The notes under the pieces: model-generated | What the model was told of the DNA's origin: nothing | The model's database searches: none | What the model saw: the letters and a program-made list of their open reading frames with translations, nothing else | DNA from: Boesenbergia rotunda | Taxonomy: Eukaryota > Streptophyta > Magnoliopsida > Zingiberales > Zingiberaceae | DNA: 64,000 nt | Assembly: GCA_024364735.1 (NCBI GenBank) | Contig: JAGFNQ010007658.1 | Span: 83,096 to 147,095, forward strand | Direction: 5' to 3' | Translations under genes and position numbers: made by a program | In this document: piece after piece, positions 47,155-57,801 of the stretch | How the letters are laid out: each line of letters opens with the position of its first letter | Position numbering within the stretch: the first letter of the stretch is position 1

Positions 47155-47160
47155 AATAAA
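47155..47160 (+). terminator. Polyadenylation signal of the F-box gene
   Basis: AATAAA lies 110 bp after the stop codon, followed by a T/A-rich region, at a normal distance for a plant near-upstream element. Confidence 0.5.
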
Positions 47161-47180
47161 AATGTCAGCTTCATACAATG

Positions 47181-47183
<3 letters not shown>

Positions 47184-47220
<37 letters not shown>
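47184..47220. repeat. (TA)n microsatellite
   Basis: About 18 TA dinucleotides in an uninterrupted run after the F-box gene. Shorter TA runs are at about 48165-48192, 48929-48953 and 49257-49277. Confidence 0.95.
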
Positions 47221-47223
<3 letters not shown>

Positions 47224-48165
47224 CACTTCAATTACCATACTATGTTATCAAAGTGTTATTATCTTGCTTGTCTAGGAACTTTGATTCTATTTAAAGATAT
47301 TATATGTATGACTTACAAGAAAGAATTATACCTTATGCAAATTGAAGTAGTGGTTCAGATTATCAGATAGACATAGCCAAAGAGTTTCCAACCTTCTTTT
47401 TCTTTGAAGGAAAAACAAAAAACAACTTTGCTTTGTGGGTAATAAACATAGTCTATTTGAAGTTGACTTTGGAAACTCAAATCGTAATGTTTATCTTTCC
47501 TTGGTCGTGAAGAGAGCATGATGTCGAAACCATTAGTTGGAGTTTGGATCAAGAATAGTATGATAAATGGAGTGCAATTAGAAGCATGGTGCAAGAGTAT
47601 ATGGTGAGAAGGAATAAGGGATAGCTGTGGATTAAGACAATTGACCATGCTTTAATATCACTTTGGTTTGGTTGGATGTCACACAATTCCTCAAGTCCCA
47701 GTTGATATGTAGATATGAACAGAGATTTTTAATATTGGTAATTATCATTTAATGTTTTAAAGACAATATAAGTTGAGTTAGTCTTGGTGCACTTGGACAA
47801 CATTATATTGTTTTACATCGATTCAATCAAAGATTGAAATTTTTAATGGAAATATACTTAAAACCATGTAAAAAGAGAAACATGTGAAATTTCAACCAAC
47901 TTCATCTATGATTTGGAAGAAGTTTCATTTCTATAATGTCTCTGGGACTATGATACAGAGAAAGATGATTAGTTATCTTTCAAGCATTTACGATTCGATC
48001 CCAAGCTACGATGAATTTTGTAGGAAATTTTCTTCTAAATGAGACGCGCAACTATGCGACGTTGGATTTCTAGACTGTCTCTTGTGAGCGTTTCTTGATT
48101 TACTCTGGCAATCGTGAAAACTTTTCGTCGGGTCGATCGTCGTAGGTTTAACATTATCTAATCGA

Positions 48166-48199
<34 letters not shown>

Positions 48200-48375
48200 T
48201 TTGAGAAGAAGTTTCATTTTCCATATTTAAATTCATTGCAAAACCACTAGTCAACTAGTGCATGTTAACGATATGGTGGTCCTTTTATAAGTTTTTTTAA
48301 AAAATATATTTTGGGTTATTTAAAATATTGAGTTGGCATTGTTCTTTTAGAACTTCGTTTGTTTCTCTTTAGTGT
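47221..48375. other. AT-rich intergenic sequence
   Basis: No family, RNA gene or transposon terminus was recognised apart from the TA run at 48165-48192. Confidence 0.5.
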
Positions 48376-48384
48376 TTTAACTTG

Positions 48385-48748
48385 CGAACGGGATCCTCTG
48401 TCCCGTCTATCTTGTATTCGTCGATGATGGCCGATGAATCGTTCGATCAACGATCGGTCACCATCAATAATTTTTGATTATCGTTCCGAATTAAATGATA
48501 TCTTGGGATAACGGTAATTGGTCGAAATCGTCATATTACAATCTCGTCGTATTCGACGGTCAATATGACGAGATCGTAATTGCGGCGGTCCCCGATGGGT
48601 TCACCGTACTTCCAGGGTATAATTTTGTTCGAGGCGGCGGCCGGATGCCGCCGATGATGTTCAATCGACAATCGGACGATTCGTCGGCCATCGTCAGTGA
48701 TTGGGACAGAGGGACAGGGACCCTATTTGGGATCGAGGATCCCATCTC
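48385..48748. mobile_element. Mutator-like MITE, 364 bp
   Basis: TTTAACTTG flanks the element exactly at 48376-48384 and 48749-48757, a 9-bp duplication. The ends form an inverted repeat with ggatcctc at both termini. A longer inner match pairs tgatggccgatgaatcgttcg on the left with the inverse of cggacgattcgtcggccatcg on the right. The open frame across it is a by-product and resembles no protein. Confidence 0.75.
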
Positions 48749-48759
48749 TTTAACTTGGC

Positions 48760-49389
48760 AATTGTTTAACTTTGACTTCTCTTTTATTTCATCTTTTACT
48801 GAGCAGAAAGTTTTTCTTGACGATACTTTTTGTACATTTTCTTTTGGTTTTAGTTTTCCATATTGCTTTTGTCAAAATGTCACTTGCAATGTATTTTAAA
48901 TTTAAATATTAAAATTTGATTTTTTTAAATATATATATATATATATATATATACTTTTTGATTTTTGAATTAATTTGTTTTAACTTTTCTTTCTTCTATC
49001 TTTTCTTTCAATAAAATAATTTTCTTTACTCCATTAAAAATATTGGATAGAAAACATTTCATTTATTTTTAAATTGCCATTAGGTTTATATATTTAAAGA
49101 ATTACTAAACACTTTTAATTTTCAATCATAAATTAGTTATACTTTTTCAAAAAATATAATAATAAATATATATACTTAAAAATCAACTCATAGAAGCCGA
49201 AAATAATTTTAAATATTATCTTATTTATAACGAGGGTATCATTATCAACAACAATCTATATATATATATATATATATTAAAATTATTTCTCCTCATTACA
49301 AATCTCCAACTCCATTAATAGATCCAATAATTTTCAAATATTATAATGACTATACTTTTTTATCTTAATTAATCTCTTGCATAATAACA
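48760..49389. other. AT-rich intergenic sequence downstream of the CHI-fold gene
   Basis: It contains two TA microsatellites and nothing else recognised. It would include the 3' UTR of the minus-strand gene, but no canonical AATAAA was found. Confidence 0.5.
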
Positions 49390-50703
49390 TTATGGTCCCA
49401 AAAGAGAGAGAAGTGATGCTCCAAATTTTGCCTTGGCCTCTTCATCAAATGCATCATCTCCTAAGTACATGTGGAAGAAAGCCCTGCACAACAATTCACT
49501 CTCCACCTTGCTCACCAACTCATCTTTCACTGCACCAAATGAACAAAACCCACGCATTAAAAAAAAGAATCAATTATTAATCAATACATTCAACTAGAAT
49601 GGATTAGTTGGATTTGGGAGAGTGAAATAGAATAATTCATTTTTTTTTATTATTTATTTCAATACTTGGATGCATTAATAATTTGAGTGAAATGACTTAT
49701 TTTGGTTATATTTGTTCAAGAGATGGAAGGTCTCACTCCCTTTATTCAAATATAATATAATAGTATTTAATAAGTCATCATTTGATAATTAAAATAGGAA
49801 TTAAGAAAATGAATTAATCAAGTGATTTGACCAAGCAAATTAGGTTGAGTAGATCAACCAAGTCAGATGCCTCAAGTATACAGGTTGGCGGGAATAATGT
49901 CTGAAGTCAAACCTCGTTACCTTTTGTTTGCAGCACATAACCAGGGAACCTTGTGATTTCGATGACTGATCCAGCAGGCAACTTTACGCTATTCTTTGCA
50001 TCTCCCATAACCCTGTAACGAAACTGTTTATGATCAGTAAGTAGTTCAAGAAATAGATAACTGTCTATGTTACTCGGCTTCAAATACAAACATCCTCATA
50101 CAAAGTTATTAGTTCCTCGTTGGTTCGGCCACCGGTGAGCTTCTTTAGTGATGTTCCAAGTCCTTCATCAAAGTTGTTCCTCACAAGGCTCATTGTGAGG
50201 CCCCCAAAGACTATCACCAGCCTCACAACCATGCCAACATCACTGTCGATCACTGATTCATACAGTTCCTTTGTGGCCATCTCTGTAGCCTCCCCATGTT
50301 TGGACCTTAGCAGTTGCTTCAACCCTGCAATGTCACCATAAATTCCTGCAACAAGAAAAAAAAAGTTCCAGTCACTTTACATTAAGACAAATTTCTCAAG
50401 ACAAATTTTCATAAAAATGCATTTAATATCACCAAAGGCATAGATGTTCAATCCAAATCCCAAAATCATCTTTTTCCTCAACCCAGTGGCTTGCAGCTGC
50501 ATGCCATTAGGCAGCTTGACCGGGAATGAGACACCAGCTTTGGGCTCCACTTCCATGACATCCTTCTCCTTCTCCTTCTCCTTCTCCTCCATTGTTAACA
50601 TTGTTGCAGCCTCATCTCTTGCCATTTTGGGCCCATTCTCCTCTCTGGCTTCCTCTTGAACCGGTTCAGCTTCCATTGTTGTGGGAGTAGTGAGCGAAGG
50701 CAT
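49390..50703 (-). CDS. Chalcone-isomerase-fold protein (fatty-acid-binding type)
   Basis: Four exons join in frame to 248 residues: 50433-50703, 50102-50345, 49921-50012 and 49390-49529. All three introns have GT...AG ends. The N-terminus (about 50 residues, MPSLTTPTTM..., with an EKEKEKEKD run) is low-complexity. The conserved part starts VEPKAGVSFPVKLPNG. It includes GLRKKMILGFGLNIYAFGIY, VIDSDVGMVVRLVIVFGG, NNFDEGLGTSLKKLTGG, GSVIEITRFPGYVLQTK and a C-terminal LLCRAFFHMYLGDDAFDEEA. These are features of plant chalcone-isomerase-like proteins of the fatty-acid-binding (FAP, type III) group rather than of catalytic flavonoid enzymes. Related proteins bind fatty acids, often in plastids. No clear transit peptide is seen. 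The exact subfamily is not settled. Confidence 0.9.
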
Positions 50704-51100
50704 GCAGATGAATTAATTTATAATGAGGTAGTGTTCAGATGGGGAGGGGCAAGGAGTTTAATTGATTGGAAAAGCTTAACTGATTATAGTTGAGATATGC
50801 CTATTCTATCGACTCATTGAATGTGCATGGACCTATCCAATTTAATTTTCTGGTTGGATTGTTGGGAGAGTTTGAAAAGTATACTTATGGCTCAGTTTAC
50901 CAATGCAGTTTGGGATGAAAGGTTCGTAGAAAATGTGAATGGAAATCAAGAGGTGGATGGAAAGGATTCTATTATACATGGGACCTTTAGTACTACATTG
51001 ATAGTTCTAAGATTTTATAATTGGTTTAAATTATTTCATATGCATCGATGATGTAATAAATGCATAAGGAGATATTTTCTCTTTCATGTGATTGCGCAAA
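50704..51100 (-). promoter_or_regulatory. 5' flank of the CHI-fold gene
   Basis: This AT-rich stretch is upstream of the ATG at 50701-50703 on the minus strand. No unequivocal TATA box or known cis element was assigned. Confidence 0.3.
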
Positions 51101-51104
51101 GGGT

Positions 51105-51700
51105 GTAAATTTAAGGCCCAGATTGTATTGACCCAAGTTTACTCGTGTGTGAACACAACCTACGCACATCAAATATCGGACTGATCAAGGCAAAATTTGT
51201 CAAGCGAATGAATCAATATTTTGCCACTTAAATCTCATTTTGCTACCTATTCAAGAGTGTAATAGAAATATTAATTTGAAGTTAATGACAATTTCTTAAC
51301 CTCTTGACAATAAGATGATTGTCATTAAACTCAATGTTAAAAGATTGATCATTTATTATAGTCAGGAGTGAGTGGTCCTATAAAAGGAGACTATGAGTAA
51401 GAATAAAAAAAAACAAAAGCAAGAGAGAAGTTCTTCCACATTCGTTCCTCAGTTTCCCTCTCTGTCATACATCCATTCGACAGTTTTACCCGTGATAGTA
51501 GTTGGGAACTTTCTTAGTTCATCGTGATTTACTGGTCCTTAGTGGCGATCACGGTTTGCCACTATATCTTGGAAAACATATGACTCGAGAGAACCTCGAA
51601 GCGCTATTCTGCGAATGCGTACTATGTGATAATCAACTTGTTATGGATAAAAGTAATTGGTTTGGAAATGGAAGAATTAATTAAAATAAGAAAGAGATAA
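51105..51700 (+). repeat. Copia LTR-like remnant
   Basis: A TATAAAAGGAG box at about 51379 is followed by a CT-rich leader (cctcagtttccctctctgtc). Then comes a stretch with agttgggaactttcttagttc, atcgtgatttactgg and ggtttgccactatatctt. This layout is that of the R/U5 part of some plant copia LTRs. No termini or target duplication were found. Confidence 0.35.
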
Positions 51701-52438
51701 AAAAAAGGAGTATCAATATGATCGATGTTAACGGGTAACAATTAAGTTGAATAAGTGGCTAAAGGGACTTATTACCAAACAATTTAGAAAATTGATTGAA
51801 ATTAGTGTCGTCTTGTGAATGCCAATGGCATTCGATGATCTCTTATCAAATACATACAGTGGCTTCCATGTGTGTTTTGAAGTGCATCATGTGCTTAAAT
51901 AGTTTGTGCATGACACCATGACTGACTTTGAAAAGTCATGCATTATAAATCCAAATAGGCACGGATTAAAAGTGCCCCAGATTTTATAAATCATAGCATC
52001 TCTTTTAAAAAATAATAAAAAAACCTAAATTGATGTCCCTTCTATGATTTTATTTTGTAATTATCCTTTAATTTAGTATTATTATAAAAACTAGCGTATA
52101 AAAGTTATAGCAGTATCAAGTAGCTTTTATATATTATAATATCTATTGACAGTTTCTATAGTAGTTATTGTGTAAATTTTATATGGTATAAATTTTAAAC
52201 CAATCATAAATAAATTAGGACAATTACAAATAGCTTCCAACAGAGTAGCTTATACGATTATAATAGCTGCCTGGTTTCTATAATAATATTGAGTTAAACG
52301 GTAAATTTGGAATAAAATTATGAGCGACGTTCATTTATTTTTTTAAAAAAAAAGGAATTCTCATGTGATTTTTTTTTAATATGATGTGCTCTTTTAATTG
52401 GAACCACATTCTCGAAGTTAATTTTGATCCAAATCCAT
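51701..52438. other. AT-rich intergenic sequence
   Basis: A diverged relative of the gtagctac/atagctgc motifs of the fold-back element is visible at about 52100-52290 (gtagcttttata, tatagtagttat). No gene recognised. Confidence 0.4.
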
Positions 52439-52456
52439 TTCGTACTTCCATGCAAA

Positions 52457-52681
52457 TGATGCATTAGACAGTAGACAAATTGAATCTGGAGTGATCGGCC
52501 CGGCTCGGCCCTACGGAAGTTTTCCACTGGTCACCAGGGTAAATCGGGAAACGCTCGCGATGGGGATTCGCGCCTCATTTGGAGGAAAAATTCTTACAAA
52601 ATGCGCCGTAACTGAGGATCGAATCACGAATATCTAAGTTAATAATTAATTATCCTATCGCTGTACCATAATCCCGGGAAC
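52457..52681 (-). mobile_element. tRNA-related SINE, 225 bp
   Basis: On the minus strand the head reads GGGATTATGGTACAGCGATAGG, with an A-box-like part (GGTACAGCGATAGG) and, about 30 bp on, a B-box-like TGATTCGATCC. These are internal RNA polymerase III promoter elements of tRNA-derived SINEs. An 18-bp duplication, TTCGTACTTCCATGCAAA at 52439-52456 and the same with one change at 52682-52699, brackets it. It encodes no protein and would have used LINE machinery. Confidence 0.75.
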
Positions 52682-52699
52682 TTCGTACTTCCGTGCAAA

Positions 52700-53572
52700 G
52701 CTCCTAGATGGTCTTACACAATTACACGATGATGACGACTACTAAATAAGCCTTAACTATCCAATTTTTTTTTTAAGTTAATATTAAATAACCATGTACT
52801 CAATTAATTTTGAGATGAATAATTTAATTTCATAAAAATTTCTGATCTATAATCATAATAAATTGGAAAGCACTTATAATTATTATGATCTTTCAATTTA
52901 GTATTTTTAAATTAATCGATTATTAAAATAAAATTATTCATTAATTTATCTAAATTAAAATTTAATTTTTAAATGTTAAAAAAATTAAAAAGACTTCTTA
53001 TCCACTTTCCTTTTAAAACAATAAAGAAGACACCTTACCTTGCTATTGGACTATTGCCCAGGACAACTGCGAATACCATTGATATTTTGCATTTGAAAAT
53101 ATTTATGAAATAATCTAAACAATTGAATACGCTTAAACAAATTTCTCATGATATATTTAAAATGGGGCAAGAATGTAAATGACGTCCATCTTTTAACAAA
53201 TTATTAAAGTGGCCTATTTGTCCTAGGGTGGAATAGAGAGACGCATATTATTTCTAACATAATAGTCATATATTGATTTCTAAAAATTGATGATCTAATA
53301 TTTTTCTATCGTACATCTTTCACATATATACTTAAATTTACTTTCTTTTATATTTGCGAAGCCGGTTCCTGAAGGATGGTTGAGGCAAGTGTTAAATATT
53401 AGAAATTTAAAGGGTTAAAAAGGAAAAGTTTGAAATATAAGAGTGTAGTTGTAATTATTCAAATTTGGAGGGTCTTTTTGTAAAAAGCCAAAACAGATAA
53501 AAACCCTAAAATTTCCTCACATAATTCATTTCCTTTTTCCCGTTTCTTTTTTTCCTCCTCTCGAAATCAGTT
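52700..53572. other. AT-rich intergenic sequence; possible promoter of the gene relic at right
   Basis: No gene recognised. The last 100 bp (taaaaaccctaaaatttcctcac, then a TC-rich run) look like a plant 5' leader. They would continue beyond the copia insertion into the relic at 57802. Confidence 0.35.
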
Positions 53573-53577
53573 TCCTC

Positions 53578-53827
53578 TATTAGAGTAAAAGAAGTAGAGA
53601 GAGAAAAGAGATAGAAAGAAAGAAAGAGATAACAAAATAACTTTCTTGATTGAAAAAAATTTGTCCATGAGATACATAATTTATAGAGACCTTAGGAGAC
53701 CTAGTCAAATGAAAAATTAATAACAAAATTGTTAATTAACAGATTTATAAATCTGTCAATTAACAAATTAATAAGGAAAATGTCTAATAATATAATAATA
53801 TAAATTTATTCTCTGTAATCTCTTTTA
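53578..53827 (-). repeat. 3' LTR of the copia element
   Basis: The 250-bp LTR begins TATTAGAGTAAAAG and ends AATCTCTTTTA on the plus strand. In element orientation it opens TAAAAGAG rather than the usual TG. Confidence 0.9.
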
Positions 53828-53836
53828 CCCCCCGAC
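53828..53836 (-). other. Polypurine tract of the copia element
   Basis: On the minus strand a short GGGGGG run, preceded by gtttgtc, lies directly before the 3' LTR, the expected position for plus-strand priming. Confidence 0.65.
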
Positions 53837-53849
53837 AAACTTAACGACA

Positions 53850-56800
53850 GATCTCGGACGTTGAGTTTGCATGATAATTTTCTAAATTGTTGTTTGGATA
53901 ATGGCTTGGTAAAGATATCAGCAATTTGATCTTCTGTAGAGGTATAAGAAACAGATAATTGTTTGTTTGCCACGCGCTCTCGAACAAAATGATAATCAAT
54001 TTCAACATGTTTTGTACGAGCATGAAATACTGGATTTGATGTAAGATATGTTGCTCCAATATTATCACACCAAATTTTTGGTGCAATATCTGATGCAAGA
54101 TGAAGTTCCGAAAGAAGGGATTGAAGGCAAATAATTTATGATGTTGTATTGGCTATAGCTTTATATTCAGCTTCAGTGCTTGAATGAGATACTGTAGGTT
54201 GCTTTTTCGAATTCCAAGAAATAAGATTTCATCCAAGAAATATTGCATATTCACTAGTAGAGCGTCTATCTCAGGAGAACTAGCCTAGTCCGCATCGCTA
54301 TAGGCATGTAAATCTCGAGATGAGTGTTGATATAAAAGAAGACCATGTAGAATAGTGCCTTTGAGATAACGAAATATTCTCTTCACACCTTTCCAATTTT
54401 GTTCAGTAGGAGTATGCATGAACTGACAAGCGCGATTTACTGCAAACGTAATATCAAGGCACGTAATAGTAACATACTATAAAACTCCAACAATACTTCG
54501 ATAAACTTGGGGATCAACTATCACTGAAGAGGAAGAAGGTATAGAGACATTATTTGGAGCAATAGGTGTAGAGATCAGACGTGCTCCATCCATTTTAGCT
54601 CTTTGAAGATGCCCAGTAAAATATTTGCTCTGAGAGAGGATATAACCTTCATCATGTGGAATAAATTCAATACCAAGAAAAAATGAGCATTTCCTAAATC
54701 TCGAATAAGAAATTCCTGATTGAGAAGGCTTAATAAATTTGAGATGCCCTTTTGATCATTGTCAGTTAATAGAATGTCATCCACATAAATAAGAAAAAAT
54801 ATCATAGATCCATCATTATGTCTGTAGAATAGAGAGGAGTCAATTTTTGATCCAGAAAAACTTTGAGCCTGTAACCATTTAGATAATCGATGAAACCATA
54901 CATGAGGAGCTTGCCGAAGACTATATAAAGATTTCTTGAGATGACAAACATGAGATGAAAATTATGGATGAATAAACCCAAGTGGTTGCTCCATAAAAAC
55001 CGTTTCCTCAAGAATACCATGAAGAAATGCATTAGAAATGTCTAATTGTCGGATAGACCAATTAGAACTAATAGCTATTGATAATCTGACTGATGTAGTT
55101 TTGATGACTGGGCTGAAGGTGTCATTGAAGTCAATACCTGGTTGTTGACTAAATCCTTTGGCTATAAGGTGAGATTTATACCGTTCAAGAGAACCATCAG
55201 CTCGATGCTTAAGACAGATCCATTTTGAGCCCACAACATTCATGGACGGAGTGCGCGGAACTAGGCTCCATGTTCTATTGCGAAGAAGTTCATCAAATTC
55301 TGTAGCCATTGCATTGCACCAATTTGGATCCTTGTTTGCATTTGTAAAGCAAGTTGGTTCAATAGTTTTTGAGGAAACCATTAGAGCTCGAGGAAGAGGA
55401 TATCGAGTAGCCATTGGTGGGCATCGTGCATATATGTCACTTAAGGGAAGCATGCGACGAGGAGCATTATCATCCGAATCACTTGTTGACGGTGATGAGG
55501 AAGTGGGTTGGTATGGTGAGTTTGTTGCCGAACGTGTATTATCCGAGGATCCAGAGCTAGAGAGTATATTATCTTCGGCTGGTGAGACTTCTAAAATTGG
55601 AGCAGCAACTTCAGGCGATTCTGATGGAATAGGAGAGTTATTATGGAGCTCCGGAGCAGAACCTAGGATGCCATCTCTTCTGATAATGTTGGGTGACATC
55701 AAGAAAGTACAACCTGTATCTGGAGAAGAGATTGAAGAGGCTGCCGAAAAAGGGAACAGAGATTCATCAAAAGTAACATGTCGTGATGTATATATCCGTC
55801 CAGTTGGTATATGTAAGCAATAATACCCATGATGCATATTACTATAACCAAAGAAAATACATAATAATGAATGTGAGTCAAGTTTGTGTTTAAAGTAGGG
55901 GTGTAACCATAGATAACATGCGCAACCAAAGATTCAAAGAAAGGTGTATTTAGGAGTTTGATTATAAAGTTTTTCCAAAGGACACTTATGATTGAGCAAT
56001 GGAGTAGGAAGTCGATTTATGATATATATTGCAGTACAAATAACTTCATCCCAAAATTTACGCGGAACCGATGCATGATGAAGAAGTGCTAAGGCAGTTT
56101 CAACTATATGTCTATGTTTTCTCTCAGCAAAGTCATTTTGTTCTGGAGTGTGAGGGCAAGAGACTCGATAAACAATCCCACAAGAGACAAGATGATGATG
56201 AAGAGCTTGATATTCTCCTCCCTAATCAGAATGAAGAGAGAGTATTTTGCGATTAAAATATCGTTCAACTTGTTTTTGAAAATTATAGAATATATTAAAT
56301 AAATCAGATTTTCTTTTCATAAGATAAAGCCAAGTGTATTTACTAAAATGATCAATGAAGGTAACATAATATAAGAAACCTTGGTTAGACAAGATAGGTG
56401 CAGGACCCCAAATATCAGAATGAATTATTTCAAGTGGAAAATTGGAAACATGTTCAGATGAAGAAAAAGGTAACTTATGACTTTTAGATTCCATACATGC
56501 CTGACATGAATGAGATGTAGATGAAGTAAATGAAGTACGTAAATCATACCTATTTATGATCGACTGAACAATACGAAGGGAAGGATGACCAAGTCGAGCA
56601 TGCCAAGTTGGCTTATTTGCGCGTACACCAATAAAAGCTTTGATTGAAGAATTTTGAAGATAGTAGAGGCCATTTTTTATTTTTCCAAGAAATACAGTAG
56701 TATTTGTTCTTCTATCTTTTATAAGATAATGATCATGATGAAATTCAAAAAAGACATTGTTATCAAGGCAAAACTAACGTAAGGAGAGTAAATTTTTAGT

Positions 56801-57051
56801 AATGGATGGAACATGAAAGATGTTGCGCATGTGAAAAGTAGATTAGATAAATGAATGTATGTGTTTCCAAGATTAGTAATATGTAAACCTGAGCCATCAC
56901 CTACTTGTACCGTATCTGAACCAGTGTATGGTAGTACTTCTGTAAAGATATTGTAGTCTGATGTGACATGATGTGTTGCTCCAGTGTCAATATACCATTC
57001 AGTAGATAAAAATTTTGAAAGGTTTGCCATGAGTAGGCACAGATGAGACAA
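53850..57051 (-). pseudogene. Copia pol: protease, integrase, RT, RNase H
   Basis: Minus-strand order: protease with WYIDTGATHHVTSD near 56990; integrase with PLEIIHSDIWGPAP and YVTFIDHFSKYTW near 56360-56440; a linker (55400-55800); RT from NPNWCNAMATEFDELL-like near 55320 to SLVPRTPSMNVVGSKW, QQPGIDFNDTFSPV and an intact LIYVDDILLT near 54770-54790; and RNase H with SSTEAEYKAIA near 54170. Stops and frameshifts occur at about 54800, 54960 and 55840-56220, and within RNase H. The RT active site is preserved but the polyprotein cannot be read through. Confidence 0.9.
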
Positions 57052-57080
57052 CTTTAGGACGGACTTGTGAAGTTAAAGAT

Positions 57081-57275
57081 CTTCTTAAAGCTGAAGGGCC
57101 ACCGATAAAGGTTCTGTCGAGTCTTTTAGGACATTGAATACCAGTATGTCCAATTTGGAGACAAATTTGACATCTTCTTAAAGCTGAAGGACCACCGATG
57201 AAGGTTCTGTCAAGTCTTTTAGATCATTGTATACCAGTTTGTCCAAATTGGAGACAAATTTGACATCTTTGAACA
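57081..57275 (-). pseudogene. Duplicated Gag zinc knuckle
   Basis: A 93-bp (31-codon) direct repeat starts at 57081 and 57174. On the minus strand each copy encodes a knuckle of the type CQICLQIGHTGIQC (CX2CX4HX4C), the second copy degraded. The bulk of gag upstream is missing: only about 250 bp separate this repeat from the primer-binding site. Confidence 0.75.
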
Positions 57276-57537
57276 TTCGACATCAAAATAATAATAAAGA
57301 ACCTAAAGTTGTTGTAGCTTGGGCCAAAAGGCACAGAGACTATTCCTCTTTCCCCCTATTTTCCCATCATGAGTTGGCGGGTGATAGAAATGAGGAACGA
57401 GGATGACGAGCAAAAAAAAAAAAATAGAGGAGGAAGTTTTTTTCGAAAATAAAAAAAATGGTGATAGCAAGCATCACATGAAGAAGAAGAAAGACGTTGT
57501 ATTAAAATAGCGGCACGTAAGGTATAAGGAGCTATGA

Positions 57538-57548
57538 CTCTGATACCA
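57538..57548 (-). other. Primer-binding site of the copia element
   Basis: TGGTATCAGAG on the minus strand directly abuts the 5' LTR and matches the 3' end of initiator methionine tRNA. Confidence 0.88.
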
Positions 57549-57801
57549 TATTAGAGTAAAAGAAGTAGAGAGAGAAGAGAGGTAGAGAGAAAGAAAGAGG
57601 CAACAAAATAACTTTCTTGATTGAAAAACACTTGTCCATGAGATACATAATTTATAGAGACCTTATGAGACCTAGTCAAATGAAAAATTAATAACGAAAT
57701 TGTTAATTAACAGATTTATAAAAAATCTGTCAATTAACAAATTAATAAGGAAAATGTCTAATAATATAATAATATAAATTTATTCTCTGTAATCTCTTTT
57801 A
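57549..57801 (-). repeat. 5' LTR of the copia element
   Basis: The 253-bp copy of the LTR at 53578-53827 has a 3-4 bp insertion in the aaaaaatctgtc part and scattered substitutions. Confidence 0.9.

Larger units (their letters stand above)
53578..57801 (-). mobile_element. Copia element, nearly complete, gag-deleted
   Basis: Two short LTRs (53578-53827 and 57549-57801) enclose a primer-binding site next to the right LTR and a polypurine tract next to the left. TCCTC is duplicated exactly at 53573-53577 and 57802-57806. The LTRs differ at a modest number of sites, so this is one of the younger insertions here. Pol is recognisable but has several breaks. Length and LTR size resemble the Ale/Retrofit lineage, an inference. 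Confidence 0.92.

Noticed and set aside
48495..48899. 134-codon frame overlapping the MITE
   Set aside because: It crosses the MITE boundary and 9-bp duplication and resembles no protein.
55242..55823. 193-codon plus-strand frame
   Set aside because: It is the antisense of the copia pol linker and RT, which has clear motifs on the minus strand.
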